A DNA stretch of 36,751 nt from an uncultured Pseudokineococcus sp. (GTDB lineage: Bacteria; Actinomycetota; Actinomycetes; Actinomycetales; Quadrisphaeraceae). The stretch is from the NCBI RefSeq assembly GCF_947499845.1, contig NZ_CANMPM010000024.1, forward strand, positions 1 through 36,751, written 5' to 3'. The translations under genes were made by a program, and so were the position numbers. Positions 6,799 to 15,758 of the stretch are shown here, piece by piece. Below the pieces are notes generated by a model. It did no database searches. It worked only from the letters and a program-made list of their open reading frames with translations, and was not told where the DNA came from. Positions within the stretch are counted from its first letter, which is position 1. The number at the start of each line of letters is the position of its first letter.

Positions 6799-9700
6799 TC
6801 AGCGGGCGACGAAGACCGCCGCCGTCCGCGCCGGCACCGTGAGCGTCCCGCCGTCGGCCGTCGCGCCCTGGACGACGTCGTCCGCGCCGCCCGCGAGCAC
6901 CGGGTGCAGCTCCCAGCCGCCGCCGACGACGGGCACCTCCTGCGTAACCGCGTCCGGCGTCGCGTTGAGGACGACGACCAGCCCGGCGAGGTCGGGGTCG
7001 ACGTCGTCGCCGACCGTGTCGTCGACCAGCACCGTCACGACGCCCGGCGCCTGGCCGGCCCCGCTGCCCGGGAAGGACAGCTTCTGCTGCACGCGCTCGG
7101 CGGTGCCGAGCGAGAACAGCGGTGTGCTGGTGCGGACCTGCAGCAGCTGGTCGGCCTGGGCGCGGGCCGCGGCGATGTCCGCGGGCGTCGGCCGCAGCGC
7201 CGGGTCCGCGAGCAGCGGCCGCATGTACGGCCACTTGTCCTCGTTGTCGGGCGCCGGCGGCAGCCCGCGGCCGAAGCCGTTCACCGTGCCGGTGTGGTCG
7301 AGGACGTTGAACCAGTCGCCGGAGTCGTAGCTGTTGCGGTCCAGCGACTTGCTCCGCAGCTGCTCGCCGCCGGCGTGCCAGAAGGAGACGCCCTGGCCGT
7401 AGGCCGTCGTCGCGAGCCCCAGCGTCTGCATGCGCACCCGGTCCGCCATGGGCGTGCCCTGCGGCAGCTTCAGCGCCAGCGCGTCGTACAGCGTCTCGTT
7501 GTCGTGGGCCTCGACGTAGGTGACCGCCTCCTGCGGGTCGGCCGTGTAGCCGGTCGGCGACCCGTTGTAGTCGACGTCGGCGCCCGTGATCTCGGCGCCC
7601 GTGCGGTCGGTGAAGCGGTAGTCCCGCAGGTTGCCGGTCAGGCCGACGCGGATCTGGTCCTGCAGCAGGAGGAGCCGCTCGCGCTGCTGGTCGGCGGTGC
7701 CGTTGACGGCCGCCCCGTTGGGGTCGGTGAGCAGGCCGGACGCGAAGCCCTGCACGCGCGGGTCCTCGTCGAAGGGCCCGCCGCCGCGGACGGCGTCGCG
7801 CAGCCGGTCGTTGAAGGTGCCGATGCCGGTGCCGGCCATGTTCGCCTGCGTGGCCTGCACGAAGCGGGCGTCGCCGGCGACCTCGCCGAAGTCCCAGCCC
7901 TCCCCGTAGAGGTAGACCGAGGAGCCGTCGACGCCGTCCCGCTCGAGGGTCAGAGCGTCCAGCGCGGCGCGCACGTCGAGGATGTTCGCCTTCGGGTGGT
8001 GACCCATGAGGTCGAACCGGATGCCGTCGAGCCGGTAGGTCCGCACGAGCGTGACGAGCGAGTCGACGACGAGCTTGCCCATCATCGTGTGCTCAGGAGC
8101 GGTGTTCGAGCAGCACGTCGAGGTCTCGACGGCGCCCGACGTCGGGTCGAGGCGGTGGTAGTAGCCCGGCACGATGCGGTCGAGGTCGTTCTCCCCGCCC
8201 TGCCCGGCGCTCGAGGTGTGGTTGTAGACGACGTCCTGCACGACGCCCAGCCCCGTGCCGTGCAGCGCCGCGACCATCTCGCGGAACTCGAGGATGCGCG
8301 TCGCGTCCTCGGGGTCGGTCGAGTACGAGCCCTCGGGCACCGTGTAGTGGAGCGGGTCGTAGCCCCAGTTGAAGCCGTCCTCGCCGGCGACCTCGAGCAC
8401 GCACTCCTGCTGCTGGGGGCTGTCCGGCGGCAGCGCGGCGAGGTCGCACGCCGGCTCGCGCCGCAGCGAGGCGTCCTCCTCGATCGTCGCGATGTCGTTG
8501 ACGGGCAGCAGGTGCACGGCCTTGAGCCCCGCGTCGGCGAGGCCGCGCAGGTGCGCCATGCCGTCGCTGCCGGCGTCGGTGAAGGCCTTGTAGGTGCCCC
8601 GGTGCTCGGCCGGGACGGTCTCGTCGGTGATGGAGAAGTCGCGGACGTGCAGCTCCCACACCGAGAGCTCCTCCGGGCGGACGGGCCGCGGCGCGGCCAC
8701 GTCGTCCCACCCCTCCGGCGTGACCTCGGGGGCGTCGAGGTCCACGAGGAGGCTGCGCTCGCTGTTCGTCGACAGGCCGACGCTGTAGGGGTCGGTGACG
8801 AGGTTGCGCTCGACCCGGCCCGTCTCGGGCACGAAGACCTCCACCTCGTAGAGGTAGTAGCGCCCCTCCCAGGCGGCGTCGCCGCGGGCGCGCCACACGC
8901 CGTCGCGGTCGGCGACCATCCGGGTCGTGGCGACCGGCTCGCCGCCGGAGCCGTCGGCGTAGACGTGCAGGCTCACCGACCGGGCCGTCGGCGCCCACAG
9001 CGCGAGGTGCGGGCGGTGGGCGCGCCCGCGCTCGCCTCCTCGGGTGGGCCCCCAGGTGAGGCCCAGCTCGCGGTCGGCCGCACCGGCGTAGACGTCGTCG
9101 AGCACGCCGGGCACCTGGACGCCGGTCGTCGCGAGGACGCGGCCGTCGGCGTCGAGCGCCGCGACGAGCAGCTGGCCGCGCAGGAGGTCGGCGACCCGCG
9201 GGCGGCTCGAGCGCGGGAGCTCGAGCGGGTCGAGCTGCGCCAGGTGCGGCGACGCCGCGGCCAGGTCGGCCGGCAGCGCGTCGCCGGTGCGACGCAGGAG
9301 GTACGACGACGTCGCACCGGTCACGGCGCCGTCCTCGACCGCGAGGCCGCCGTCCCGCGCGCCGTAGAGCCGGAACGACGCCGCGCCCGGGACCGCCGCG
9401 GCGTCCCAGGCCACCACCCCGCGCGAGAGCCAGTGGGCGGCCTGCTGGCCGCCGACCGCGTCGGGCAGGTCGTCGGTGAGCAGGTGCGTGGCGTGGTCGT
9501 AGGTGAAGGTCACCGCTCCCCCGGGCGCCTGCAGGCCGATGTTCGCGCCGCCCGCGGCGCCGCCGGCGCCGTAGTTCTCCGTCCACGAGCCGCCGACCGC
9601 CACCTTCGTCTCGTAGGAGCCGGCGGGCACGTCGAAGGTGGCGCGGTAGACGCCCGGCCGCCCGTCGACGGGCAGCAGCGCCGTCGCCGCGCAGTCGGGC

Positions 9701-9948
9701 TGCCAGTCGCCGGGGCAGCCCAGCTCGTCCTGGAGCGAGCCGACGAGCGTGACGAGGGAAGGCGCCGGCGTGTGGTCGGCGAGGGCCGGCGCGGCGGAGG
9801 GCACCAGCAGGGCGGTCGCCAGCGAGGCGGCGGACCCGACGGCGAGCGCCGCGGGCCGGCGACGGCCGCGGCCTGTGCGGGCGACCGGGCCGCTGCGGGC
9901 GGCGGGGCCGGGCCGGGCGGCGGGGCGGGACGGGGACGGACGGGGCAC
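6799..9948 (-). CDS. pulA: Secreted pullulanase (alpha-1,6-glucosidase, GH13) with X25-like and CBM48 modules
   Basis: 1049 residues. GTG at 9948 with GGAGG five bases upstream decides the start. An Arg/Pro-rich n-region leads to a hydrophobic core and ALA-DH cleavage near residue 58, so it is secreted. Next comes an X25-type module ([20 protein letters not shown] to WTENYG and GGANIGL), then a pullulanase N-terminal beta domain, and a CBM48 module starting [18 protein letters not shown]. The GH13 barrel follows: [17 protein letters not shown], nucleophile Asp646 in [10 protein letters not shown], acid Glu683 in YGEGWDFG and Asp816 in [11 protein letters not shown]. The C-terminal beta domain ends in [12 protein letters not shown]. 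It debranches pullulan, starch or glycogen outside the cell. It diverges from a LacI regulator that likely controls it. No anchor or C-terminal repeat is present. Confidence 0.95.
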   Translation of the reverse strand: MPRPSPSRPAARPGPAARSGPVARTGRGRRRPAALAVGSAASLATALLVPSAAPALADHTPAPSLVTLVGSLQDELGCPGDWQPDCAATALLPVDGRPGVYRATFDVPAGSYETKVAVGGSWTENYGAGGAAGGANIGLQAPGGAVTFTYDHATHLLTDDLPDAVGGQQAAHWLSRGVVAWDAAAVPGAASFRLYGARDGGLAVEDGAVTGATSSYLLRRTGDALPADLAAASPHLAQLDPLELPRSSRPRVADLLRGQLLVAALDADGRVLATTGVQVPGVLDDVYAGAADRELGLTWGPTRGGERGRAHRPHLALWAPTARSVSLHVYADGSGGEPVATTRMVADRDGVWRARGDAAWEGRYYLYEVEVFVPETGRVERNLVTDPYSVGLSTNSERSLLVDLDAPEVTPEGWDDVAAPRPVRPEELSVWELHVRDFSITDETVPAEHRGTYKAFTDAGSDGMAHLRGLADAGLKAVHLLPVNDIATIEEDASLRREPACDLAALPPDSPQQQECVLEVAGEDGFNWGYDPLHYTVPEGSYSTDPEDATRILEFREMVAALHGTGLGVVQDVVYNHTSSAGQGGENDLDRIVPGYYHRLDPTSGAVETSTCCSNTAPEHTMMGKLVVDSLVTLVRTYRLDGIRFDLMGHHPKANILDVRAALDALTLERDGVDGSSVYLYGEGWDFGEVAGDARFVQATQANMAGTGIGTFNDRLRDAVRGGGPFDEDPRVQGFASGLLTDPNGAAVNGTADQQRERLLLLQDQIRVGLTGNLRDYRFTDRTGAEITGADVDYNGSPTGYTADPQEAVTYVEAHDNETLYDALALKLPQGTPMADRVRMQTLGLATTAYGQGVSFWHAGGEQLRSKSLDRNSYDSGDWFNVLDHTGTVNGFGRGLPPAPDNEDKWPYMRPLLADPALRPTPADIAAARAQADQLLQVRTSTPLFSLGTAERVQQKLSFPGSGAGQAPGVVTVLVDDTVGDDVDPDLAGLVVVLNATPDAVTQEVPVVGGGWELHPVLAGGADDVVQGATADGGTLTVPARTAAVFVAR

Positions 9949-10010
9949 GCGGACCTCCGGGCACGACGGTGTGCGGGGCCGGCCGGGCGGGACGCACCGG
10001 GGGCAGCCGG

Positions 10011-10040
10011 ACAGTACGGACGACGTCGACCACACGTCAA
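10011..10040 (-). promoter_or_regulatory. Predicted promoter of pulA
   Basis: On the minus strand TTGACG (10040-10035) is followed after 18 bases by TACTGT (10016-10011), a TAnnnT -10. Initiation near 10004 gives a leader of about 55 bases before the GTG at 9948. The -35 abuts the proposed operator at 10041-10062. Confidence 0.6.
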
Positions 10041-10062
10041 CGCTTTGCGGTAACTTGCAGCG
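10041..10062. promoter_or_regulatory. Proposed shared operator and leaderless promoter of the LacI gene
   Basis: TTGCGG (10045-10050) and TTGCAG (10055-10060) form a direct repeat with 10-base period inside a 22-base element ending CGCT...AGCG. On the plus strand TAACTT (10051-10056) is a TAnnnT -10 whose last base is eight bases before the ATG at 10065, so the LacI mRNA is probably leaderless; no ribosome site precedes that ATG. TTGCAG direct repeats recall those described for Streptomyces amylase/MalR promoters (from memory). Bound protein would cover this -10 and touch the pulA -35, allowing control of both genes. Confidence 0.5.
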
Positions 10063-10064
10063 CC

Positions 10065-11120
10065 ATGACGACGTCGACGACGACGGGGAGCACGGGACGG
10101 GCGCGGCTCGAGGACGTCGCGGCCCGGGTCGGCGTGAGCGTGGCGACGGCGTCGCGCGTCGCCAACGGCCGGCCCGGCGTGGCGGCCGACGTCCGGCAGG
10201 CCGTCATGACGGCGATGGACGACCTCGGCTACGCGCGCCCGGAGCGCCCCGGCGCCGCGCGGGGGCAGGTCGGCGTCGTCATCCCCGACCTCGTCAACCC
10301 GATCTTCCCGGCCATGGCGCAGGCGGTGAGCACCCTCCTGGCGCGCGAGCGCTACGTGCCCGCGCTGTGCCCGCTGCCCGGCGGCGGCATCACCGAGGAC
10401 GAGCACGTGCAGATGCTGCTCGACCACCAGGTCCGCGGCGTCGTCTTCGTCTGCGCCGCGCACGCCGACCTCGAGGCCGACCAGGAGCGGTACGCACGGC
10501 TGCGGTCGCGCGGGCTGCCGCACGTCTTCGTCAACGGCACGCGGCGCCCGCTCACGGCGCCGAGCGTCGCCGTCGACGACGCCGGGGCGGTCGCCGCCGC
10601 GGTGCGCCACCTCGTCGAGCTCGGCCACGAGCGGGTCGGCCTCGTCGTCGGGCCGGACCGCTTCGTGCCGAACCGGCTGAAGGCCGAGGGCTTCCGGCGG
10701 GCGCTCGCGGAGCACCTCGGCGCGGCGCCGGCCGACGCCGACCGCCGGGTCGCCGTCGGGACGCACACCGTCGAGGGCGGGCGGGCCGCGGCGGGCGCTC
10801 TCGTCGACGCCGGCTGCACCGGCCTCGTGTGCGTGTCCGACGTCATGGCGCTCGGCGCCGTCCGGGCCGTCCGGTCGCGCGGGCTGCGGGTCCCGGACGA
10901 CGTGTCGGTCACGGGCTTCGACGACTCCCCGCTCATGGCGCACACCGACCCGCCGCTGACCACGCTGCGCCAGCCCGTCGCCGAGATGGCCGAGGCCGCC
11001 GTGGACGCCCTCATGACGCAGCTCACCGGCCGGCGGGCTCCGCTGCAGGAGGTCCTCTTCACCGCCGAGCTCGTCCTGCGCGGCTCGACGGCCCGGGCCC
11101 CGGAGCGCTCGCGCGCGTGA
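10065..11120 (+). CDS. LacI/GalR-family regulator, likely local regulator of pulA
   Basis: 351 residues from ATG 10065. The helix-turn-helix plus hinge spans about residues 14-65: LEDVAARVGVSVATASRVAN, then the hinge region ending DDLGYARPE. The periplasmic-binding-protein-like effector domain follows, with VGVVIPDLVNPIFPAMAQAV, the dimer-domain block GHERVGLVVGP and the usual VPDDVSVTGFDDSPLMAHTDPPLTT. Soluble. Its divergent pairing with pullulanase and the shared operator suggest a MalR-like repressor sensing malto- or isomalto-oligosaccharides; the ligand is inferred only from context. It converges on the TetR gene 39 bases downstream. Confidence 0.9.
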   Translation: MTTSTTTGSTGRARLEDVAARVGVSVATASRVANGRPGVAADVRQAVMTAMDDLGYARPERPGAARGQVGVVIPDLVNPIFPAMAQAVSTLLARERYVPALCPLPGGGITEDEHVQMLLDHQVRGVVFVCAAHADLEADQERYARLRSRGLPHVFVNGTRRPLTAPSVAVDDAGAVAAAVRHLVELGHERVGLVVGPDRFVPNRLKAEGFRRALAEHLGAAPADADRRVAVGTHTVEGGRAAAGALVDAGCTGLVCVSDVMALGAVRAVRSRGLRVPDDVSVTGFDDSPLMAHTDPPLTTLRQPVAEMAEAAVDALMTQLTGRRAPLQEVLFTAELVLRGSTARAPERSRA

Positions 11121-11159
11121 CCGGCGGGGCGGGGCGGACGGGCGCGCCGGGCCGGCCGA

Positions 11160-11765
11160 TCAGGCGGGCGGGGTCGCCCCCAGCAGCCCCTGGTGGTCGA
11201 GCACCCGCCAGAGCCACTCGGCGACCTCGCCCGCGGACGCGTCCGGCGCCCGCTCGACCCAGGCCGTGACGACGCCGAGGGCCAGGCCCGAGATGGCCCC
11301 GGCCGTCACGGCCAGCGGGACGCCGGGGACCTCCTCGGCGCCGCCGACCAGCGCGTCGCCGACGATGGACTCGACGCGGCGGCGCACGCGCCCCGCCGCC
11401 AGCGCCGAGCCGTGCTCCCCGAGGACGCGGCGGTAGAGGTCGGCGTTCTCCTCGACGTGGGTGAGGTAGGCGAGCAGCGCCGCGCGGGCCCGGGCGAGGT
11501 CGCCCGGCGACGTCCAGGCCACCGGCTCGTCGGACGCGGCGCCCGCCCGCGTCCCGATCTGCTCGCCGGCGGCGGCGGTGGCGGCGTCGAGCGCGTCGGC
11601 GAGCAGCGTGTCCTTGTCGCCGTAGTGCTGGTAGTAGGTGCTGCGGTTGACGCCGGCGCGCTCGGCGACGTCGGCGACGGTGATCTCGTCCAGCGGCCGC
11701 TCGCGGGCGAGGGCCAGCAGGGCCTCCTGCAGGCCCTGCCGGGTGCGGGCGACGCGCGGGTCCAT
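11160..11765 (-). CDS. TetR/AcrR-family repressor of the divergent MMPL exporter
   Basis: 201 residues from ATG at 11765. The N-terminal HTH is canonical: ITVADVAERAGVNRSTYYQHYGDKDTLLADALD (about residues 28-60, quoted here in parts of a single block). The variable all-helical C-terminal domain includes an alanine-rich helix, PLAVTAGAISGLALGVV, typical of the ligand-binding and dimerisation part. It is divergent from the MMPL gene, with two dyads between them, one overlapping the predicted exporter promoter. The likely role is derepression of export when a lipid-like or toxic ligand binds. Confidence 0.9.
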   Translation of the reverse strand: MDPRVARTRQGLQEALLALARERPLDEITVADVAERAGVNRSTYYQHYGDKDTLLADALDAATAAAGEQIGTRAGAASDEPVAWTSPGDLARARAALLAYLTHVEENADLYRRVLGEHGSALAAGRVRRRVESIVGDALVGGAEEVPGVPLAVTAGAISGLALGVVTAWVERAPDASAGEVAEWLWRVLDHQGLLGATPPA

Positions 11766-11797
11766 GCCCGGAGTGTCGCACCCGGGCGACCCCCTGC

Positions 11798-11836
11798 ACG
11801 ACACGTGTTGTCTACCCGACAGGTGTCGTTTACCGT
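11798..11836. promoter_or_regulatory. Predicted mmpL promoter with twin TetR-type operator
   Basis: TTGTCT (11808-11813), a 17-base spacer and TACCGT (11831-11836) make a plausible promoter for the MMPL gene. Dyads overlap it: GACACGTGTTGTC (11800-11812) with the perfect core ACACGTGT, and CGACAGGTGTCG (11818-11829 region) inside the spacer. ACGACAC (11798-11804) and GTGTCGT (11823-11829) are also an exact inverted pair. Occupation would block RNA polymerase. Confidence 0.55.
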
Positions 11837-11888
11837 CGTACCCGCTCGACGGCGAGCGCCCCCGCCCCTGCGCTCGGAAGGCACCACC

Positions 11889-14444
11889 GTGGCCCATCTG
11901 CTCCACCGGCTCGGCACCTCGGCGGCACGCCTGGGCTGGCGCGTCGTCGTCGCCTGGGTCGCCGTGCTGGCGCTCGGCGTCGGCGCCTTCCTCGCCTTCG
12001 GCGGCACCCTCGTCTCGACGTTCTCCATCCCGGGCACGGAGACCGACCGCGTCGCCGCGCAGCTGGCCGAGGAGGTGCCGGGCGCCAGCGGGGCCACGGG
12101 CACCGTGGTCCTCCGCACCGAGGACGGGCAGCCCTTCACGGCGGAGCAGGAGGCGGCGGTCGCCACGGCCCTCGACGACGTCGCCGGCCTCGAGGGCGTC
12201 GCCAGCACCGTCGACCCCTTCGCCACGCAGGACCAGATCGAGCAGCAGCGCCAGCAGCTGGCCGACGGCGCCGACCAGGTCGAGGCGGGGCGCGCCGAGC
12301 TGGAGTCCGGTCAGGAGCAGCTCGACGCCGGGCGCGAGCAGCTCGAGGCGGGCCAGGACCAGCTCGACGCGGCGGCGCAGCAGCTCGAGGAGGCGGGCCT
12401 GCCGCTGAGCGCCGCCCCCGACCTCCAGGCGCAGCAGGACCAGCTGGACGCCCAGCGCGAGCAGCTGGACGCCCAGCAGCAGCAGCTCGACGACGGCCGC
12501 GCCGAGCTGGAGGCGCAGGCGCGCCAGCTCGAGCTCGGCCAGGAGCTGGCCGGCCTGTCCTCGGGCATCCGCACCGTCTCGCAGGACGGCGCCACGGCCC
12601 TCGCGGTCGTGCAGTTCACGCAGGACCAGTTCTCCCTGCCGGAGGAGGTCCGGACGGGCGTCGTCGACAGCCTCGAGCAGGCCGGCCTGCCGGGCGTGCA
12701 GGTCGACTTCTCCTCGGAGATCGCCAACTCGACGGACGGCATCCTCGGGCCGGGCGAGGTCATCGGCGTCGTCGTCGCGGGCGTCGTCCTGCTCGTCATG
12801 CTCCGCGGGCTGCTGCCGGCCGCGCTGCCGATCGTCACCTCGCTCACGGGCGTCGGCATCGGCGTCACCGCGTCGCTGGCCTTCTCCGGCGTCGTGGAGA
12901 TGGCCTCGGTGACGCCCGCCCTCGGCGTCATGCTGGGCCTCGCCGTCGGCATCGACTACTCGCTCTTCATCATCAACCGGCACCGGCGGCAGCTGCGCGA
13001 GGGCGTCGAGGTGCGCGAGTCGATCGGCCTGGCCAACGGCACGGCCGGCAGCGCCGTCGTCTTCGCCGGCTCCACCGTGCTCCTCGCCCTGCTGGGCCTC
13101 AACGTCACCGGCATCGGCTTCCTCGGGACGATGGGCACGGTCGGCGCCGTCTGCGTCCTCGTCGCCGTCCTCATGGCGGTGAGCTTCACGCCCGCGCTGC
13201 TGGGGCTCCTCGGCCACCGCGTCCTCGGCCGCAGCGGGAGCCGCCACGAGGCCGCCCACGTCGACCCCGCCCGCCCGATGAGCACGGCGAAGGCCGTCGT
13301 CGGCGTCGTGCTGCCCGTCGTCGCGCTGCTCGTCGTGGCCGTGCCGGCGCTGTCCATCCGCCTCGGGCTGCCGAGCGGTGCGCAGGAGGCGGAGGACACC
13401 ACCGCCTACCAGGCCTACACCGCGGCCGCCGAGGCCTTCGGCCCCGGGCAGAACGGCCCGCTCGTCGCGACGGCGGACCTGCCCGAGCCGGTGGCGGAGG
13501 ACGACGAGCTGGCCACCCAGGTGCAGGTGGCCCGGCAGGTGGCCGCCCTCGACGACGTCGTGGCCGTCGCCCCGGCCGGGGTCTCCGACGACCGGTCCTT
13601 CTTCGCCTTCCAGGTGGTCCCCGGCGACGGGCCCTCCAGCGCCTCCACCGAGCAGCTGGTCCAGGACCTGCGGGCCCTCAGCCCGACCGTCGACACCCTG
13701 CCGGCGGGCGCCGACGGCGACGTCGAGGTGGGCGTCGCGGGCGCCGCCAGCGGCAACATCGACATCTCGGACAAGCTCGCCGACGTGCTGCCGCTCTACC
13801 TGGCGATCGTCATCGGGCTGTCGCTCGTGATCCTCGTCGTCGTCTTCCGCTCGCTGCTCGTGCCGGTGCTCGCGACGGCCGGCTTCGCCCTGTCGCTCTT
13901 CGCCGCCCTGGGCGCCGTCACGGCCGTCTACCAGTGGGGCTGGCTCGCGGACGTCTTCGGCGTCACGACGCCGGGCCCGGTCCTCAACTTCGCGCCGCTG
14001 CTGCTCGTCGGGATCCTCTTCGGGCTGGCGATGGACTACCAGCTCTTCGTCGTCTCCGGCATGCGCGAGGCCTACGTCCACGGCGAGCCGGCGAGACGCG
14101 CCGTCATGGTGGGGCTCCGGACCGGGCGACCCGTCGTCGTCGCGGCGGCGATCATCATGGTCTCGGTCTTCGGGGGCTTCGTCTTCTCCCACCTCGCGGC
14201 GGTGAAGCCCATCGGCTTCGGCCTGGCCACGGGCGTGCTCTTCGACGCCTTCGTCGTCCGGCTCGTGCTCGTGCCCGCCGTCATGCACCTCGTCGGCCGC
14301 GGCGCGTGGTGGCTTCCCCGCTGGCTCGACCGCCTGCTGCCGCACGTGGACGTCGAGGGCTCCGCGCTGGAGCGTGAGCACCCGCGCCCCGCGTCGACGG
14401 GGCGGGTCGTGACCGGTCCGTCACCCGAGGGCGTCCGGTCGTGA
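11889..14444 (+). CDS. MMPL-family (RND) exporter with long heptad-repeat periplasmic segment
   Basis: 851 residues from GTG 11889, with GGAAGG seven bases upstream. TM1 lies at about residues 17-40 (VVVAWVAVLALGVGAFLAFGG). A large extracytoplasmic domain holds, at roughly residues 115-220, a run of Gln/Leu/Glu heptads (ELESGQEQLDAGREQLEAGQ and similar), predicted coiled coil. Then come membrane blocks GEVIGVVVAGVVLLVMLRG, the RND signature MLGLAVGIDYSLFIINRHR, GTMGTVGAVCVLVAVLMAV, a second periplasmic loop and a second bundle with LFGLAMDYQLFVVSGMREAY. The two GxDYxLF blocks carry the proton-relay residues of MMPL proteins. It likely moves lipids or amphipathic compounds outward using the proton gradient. 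It is regulated by the divergent TetR gene. Confidence 0.92.
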   Translation: MAHLLHRLGTSAARLGWRVVVAWVAVLALGVGAFLAFGGTLVSTFSIPGTETDRVAAQLAEEVPGASGATGTVVLRTEDGQPFTAEQEAAVATALDDVAGLEGVASTVDPFATQDQIEQQRQQLADGADQVEAGRAELESGQEQLDAGREQLEAGQDQLDAAAQQLEEAGLPLSAAPDLQAQQDQLDAQREQLDAQQQQLDDGRAELEAQARQLELGQELAGLSSGIRTVSQDGATALAVVQFTQDQFSLPEEVRTGVVDSLEQAGLPGVQVDFSSEIANSTDGILGPGEVIGVVVAGVVLLVMLRGLLPAALPIVTSLTGVGIGVTASLAFSGVVEMASVTPALGVMLGLAVGIDYSLFIINRHRRQLREGVEVRESIGLANGTAGSAVVFAGSTVLLALLGLNVTGIGFLGTMGTVGAVCVLVAVLMAVSFTPALLGLLGHRVLGRSGSRHEAAHVDPARPMSTAKAVVGVVLPVVALLVVAVPALSIRLGLPSGAQEAEDTTAYQAYTAAAEAFGPGQNGPLVATADLPEPVAEDDELATQVQVARQVAALDDVVAVAPAGVSDDRSFFAFQVVPGDGPSSASTEQLVQDLRALSPTVDTLPAGADGDVEVGVAGAASGNIDISDKLADVLPLYLAIVIGLSLVILVVVFRSLLVPVLATAGFALSLFAALGAVTAVYQWGWLADVFGVTTPGPVLNFAPLLLVGILFGLAMDYQLFVVSGMREAYVHGEPARRAVMVGLRTGRPVVVAAAIIMVSVFGGFVFSHLAAVKPIGFGLATGVLFDAFVVRLVLVPAVMHLVGRGAWWLPRWLDRLLPHVDVEGSALEREHPRPASTGRVVTGPSPEGVRS

Positions 14445-14470
14445 CCGGTCTGCGACCATCCGGGTGACCC

Positions 14471-14488
14471 GGCCGCGCTGGTGCGGCC
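14471..14488. terminator. Short hairpin between mmpL and the lysozyme-like gene
   Basis: GGCCGC (14471-14476) and GCGGCC (14483-14488) pair over a six-base loop, 26 bases after the MMPL stop. Just before it, CCGGGTGACCCGG (14460-14472) is an odd-centred palindrome that could instead be a regulator site for the gene at 14511. Confidence 0.4.
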
Positions 14489-14510
14489 CTCCAGCCACCG
14501 GGAGCCCCCA

Positions 14511-15734
14511 GTGAGACGAGCCGCCACCGCCGCCGGAGCCCTCCTCGCCGCCGCGTCGTTGGTGGTCCCCCCGGCGTCGGCGGAGCCCGCCGGCGCACCG
14601 CCGTCCCTGCGCCCCGACCAGGCCCTCGCCGAGCTCGCGGCGTCCTGCGCCGTCCCGGCGACGCGCGACCTGGCCGTCACGCGCGCCGTCCACCGCGTCG
14701 GCACGGAGATGCGCGTGTCGGCCAAGGTGATGCTCGCGGGGTTCGAGGCCGGGTGGGTGGAGTCCCACATGCACAACCTGGCGTGCGGCGACCGCGACTC
14801 CCTCGGCGTCTTCCAGCAGCGCCCCTCCCAGGGGTGGGGCACGCCGGAGCAGATCCTCGACGTCACCTACGCGGCGCGCGCCTTCTTCCGCGAGGCCCAG
14901 CGCGTCGAGCCCCGGTACGCGGGCTCGACGGCCGGCCAGCTGGCGCAGGGGGTCCAGCGGTCGGCCTACCCCAGCCGCTACGACGAGGCGCAGGGAACGG
15001 CCGAGCGGCTGCTCGCCGAGGTCGCCACCCCCGCGGTGCGGGCGGTGGCGGACCGGGCCCAGCGCTTCCTCAGCGACGACAACCGGGTGCAGCGCGACGA
15101 CGGCCCCTTCCCGTTCGGCACGGGCGCCGACGAGCACTTCGCGGGGGACTGGGACGGCGACGGCGTCGACACCCCCGGCCAGCGCCAGGGGAACCGCATC
15201 TACATCGCCCGGGACGCCCGGGGGACGGACGTCCTCACCTTCCGCTACGGCTGGGCGGACAGCGAGCTGGTGGTCGGGGACTGGGACGGCGACGGGCGCG
15301 ACAGCATCGGCATCGTCTCCGGCCGCGGGTGGTACCTGCGCGACCGCCTCAGCGGAGGTCCCGCCGACCTCACCTACTCCTACGGCTTCCCCGGGTCGGC
15401 GAAGGTCGTCGGGGACTGGGACGGGGACGGCGTCGACACCCCGGGCGTGGTGTCCGGCCAGCGCTGGTACCTCACCGACCGCCACGGCGGCGGTCCGGCG
15501 AGCCGCGCCTTCGCCTACGGCCCCTCCCGCGGCGACAAGCTCGCCGGTGACTGGGACGGCGACGGCCGGGACACGCCCGGGGTCCGCGTCGGCGGCACGT
15601 GGTACCTCCGCGACAGCGCCTCGGGCGGACCCGCGGACATCACGTCCGCCTACGGCTGGGCCACGGACGACGCCTTCGCCGGCGACTGGGACGGCGACCG
15701 GCGCGACAGCGCCGGCATCTCGCGCGCGCGGTAG
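14511..15734 (+). CDS. Secreted lysozyme/transglycosylase-like protein with GDWDGDG repeats
   Basis: 407 residues. GTG at 14511 has GGGAG eight bases before it. Signal peptide: AATAAGALLAAASLVVPPASA, with cleavage near residue 24. The first domain (about 35-185) carries LAGFEAGWVESHMHNL, CGDRDSLGVFQQRPSQGWGT and DVTYAARAFF, a pattern of actinobacterial lysozyme-fold cell-wall enzymes; the Glu of GWVES is the candidate catalytic acid. The rest (about 210-407) is five repeats, each starting GDWDGDG or GDWDGDR followed by a ~45-residue strand-rich unit (YLRDRLSGGPADLTYSYGF), which look like calcium-binding FG-GAP/VCBS-like blades. It likely acts on peptidoglycan outside the membrane. Enzymatic activity is inferred. 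Confidence 0.82.
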   Translation: MRRAATAAGALLAAASLVVPPASAEPAGAPPSLRPDQALAELAASCAVPATRDLAVTRAVHRVGTEMRVSAKVMLAGFEAGWVESHMHNLACGDRDSLGVFQQRPSQGWGTPEQILDVTYAARAFFREAQRVEPRYAGSTAGQLAQGVQRSAYPSRYDEAQGTAERLLAEVATPAVRAVADRAQRFLSDDNRVQRDDGPFPFGTGADEHFAGDWDGDGVDTPGQRQGNRIYIARDARGTDVLTFRYGWADSELVVGDWDGDGRDSIGIVSGRGWYLRDRLSGGPADLTYSYGFPGSAKVVGDWDGDGVDTPGVVSGQRWYLTDRHGGGPASRAFAYGPSRGDKLAGDWDGDGRDTPGVRVGGTWYLRDSASGGPADITSAYGWATDDAFAGDWDGDRRDSAGISRAR

Positions 15735-15758
15735 CCGCGCCGCCCGAGCGGCGGACGC

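Noticed and set aside
6904-10053. A 1000-codon open frame on the plus strand opposite pullulanase
   Set aside because: Its composition is Val/Arg/Gly-rich with no motif, and it mirrors the minus-strand gene through GC codon bias. The minus strand has catalytic motifs and a ribosome site.
11100-11115. GAGCGCTC core as a further CebR-type box
   Set aside because: It lies inside the 3' end of the LacI coding region and flanks do not match the consensus.
11160-14381. Very long minus-strand frame covering the MMPL gene and joining the TetR gene
   Set aside because: Only the part 11160-11765 has family motifs. The rest is the shadow of the exporter with His/Asp-rich low-complexity text.
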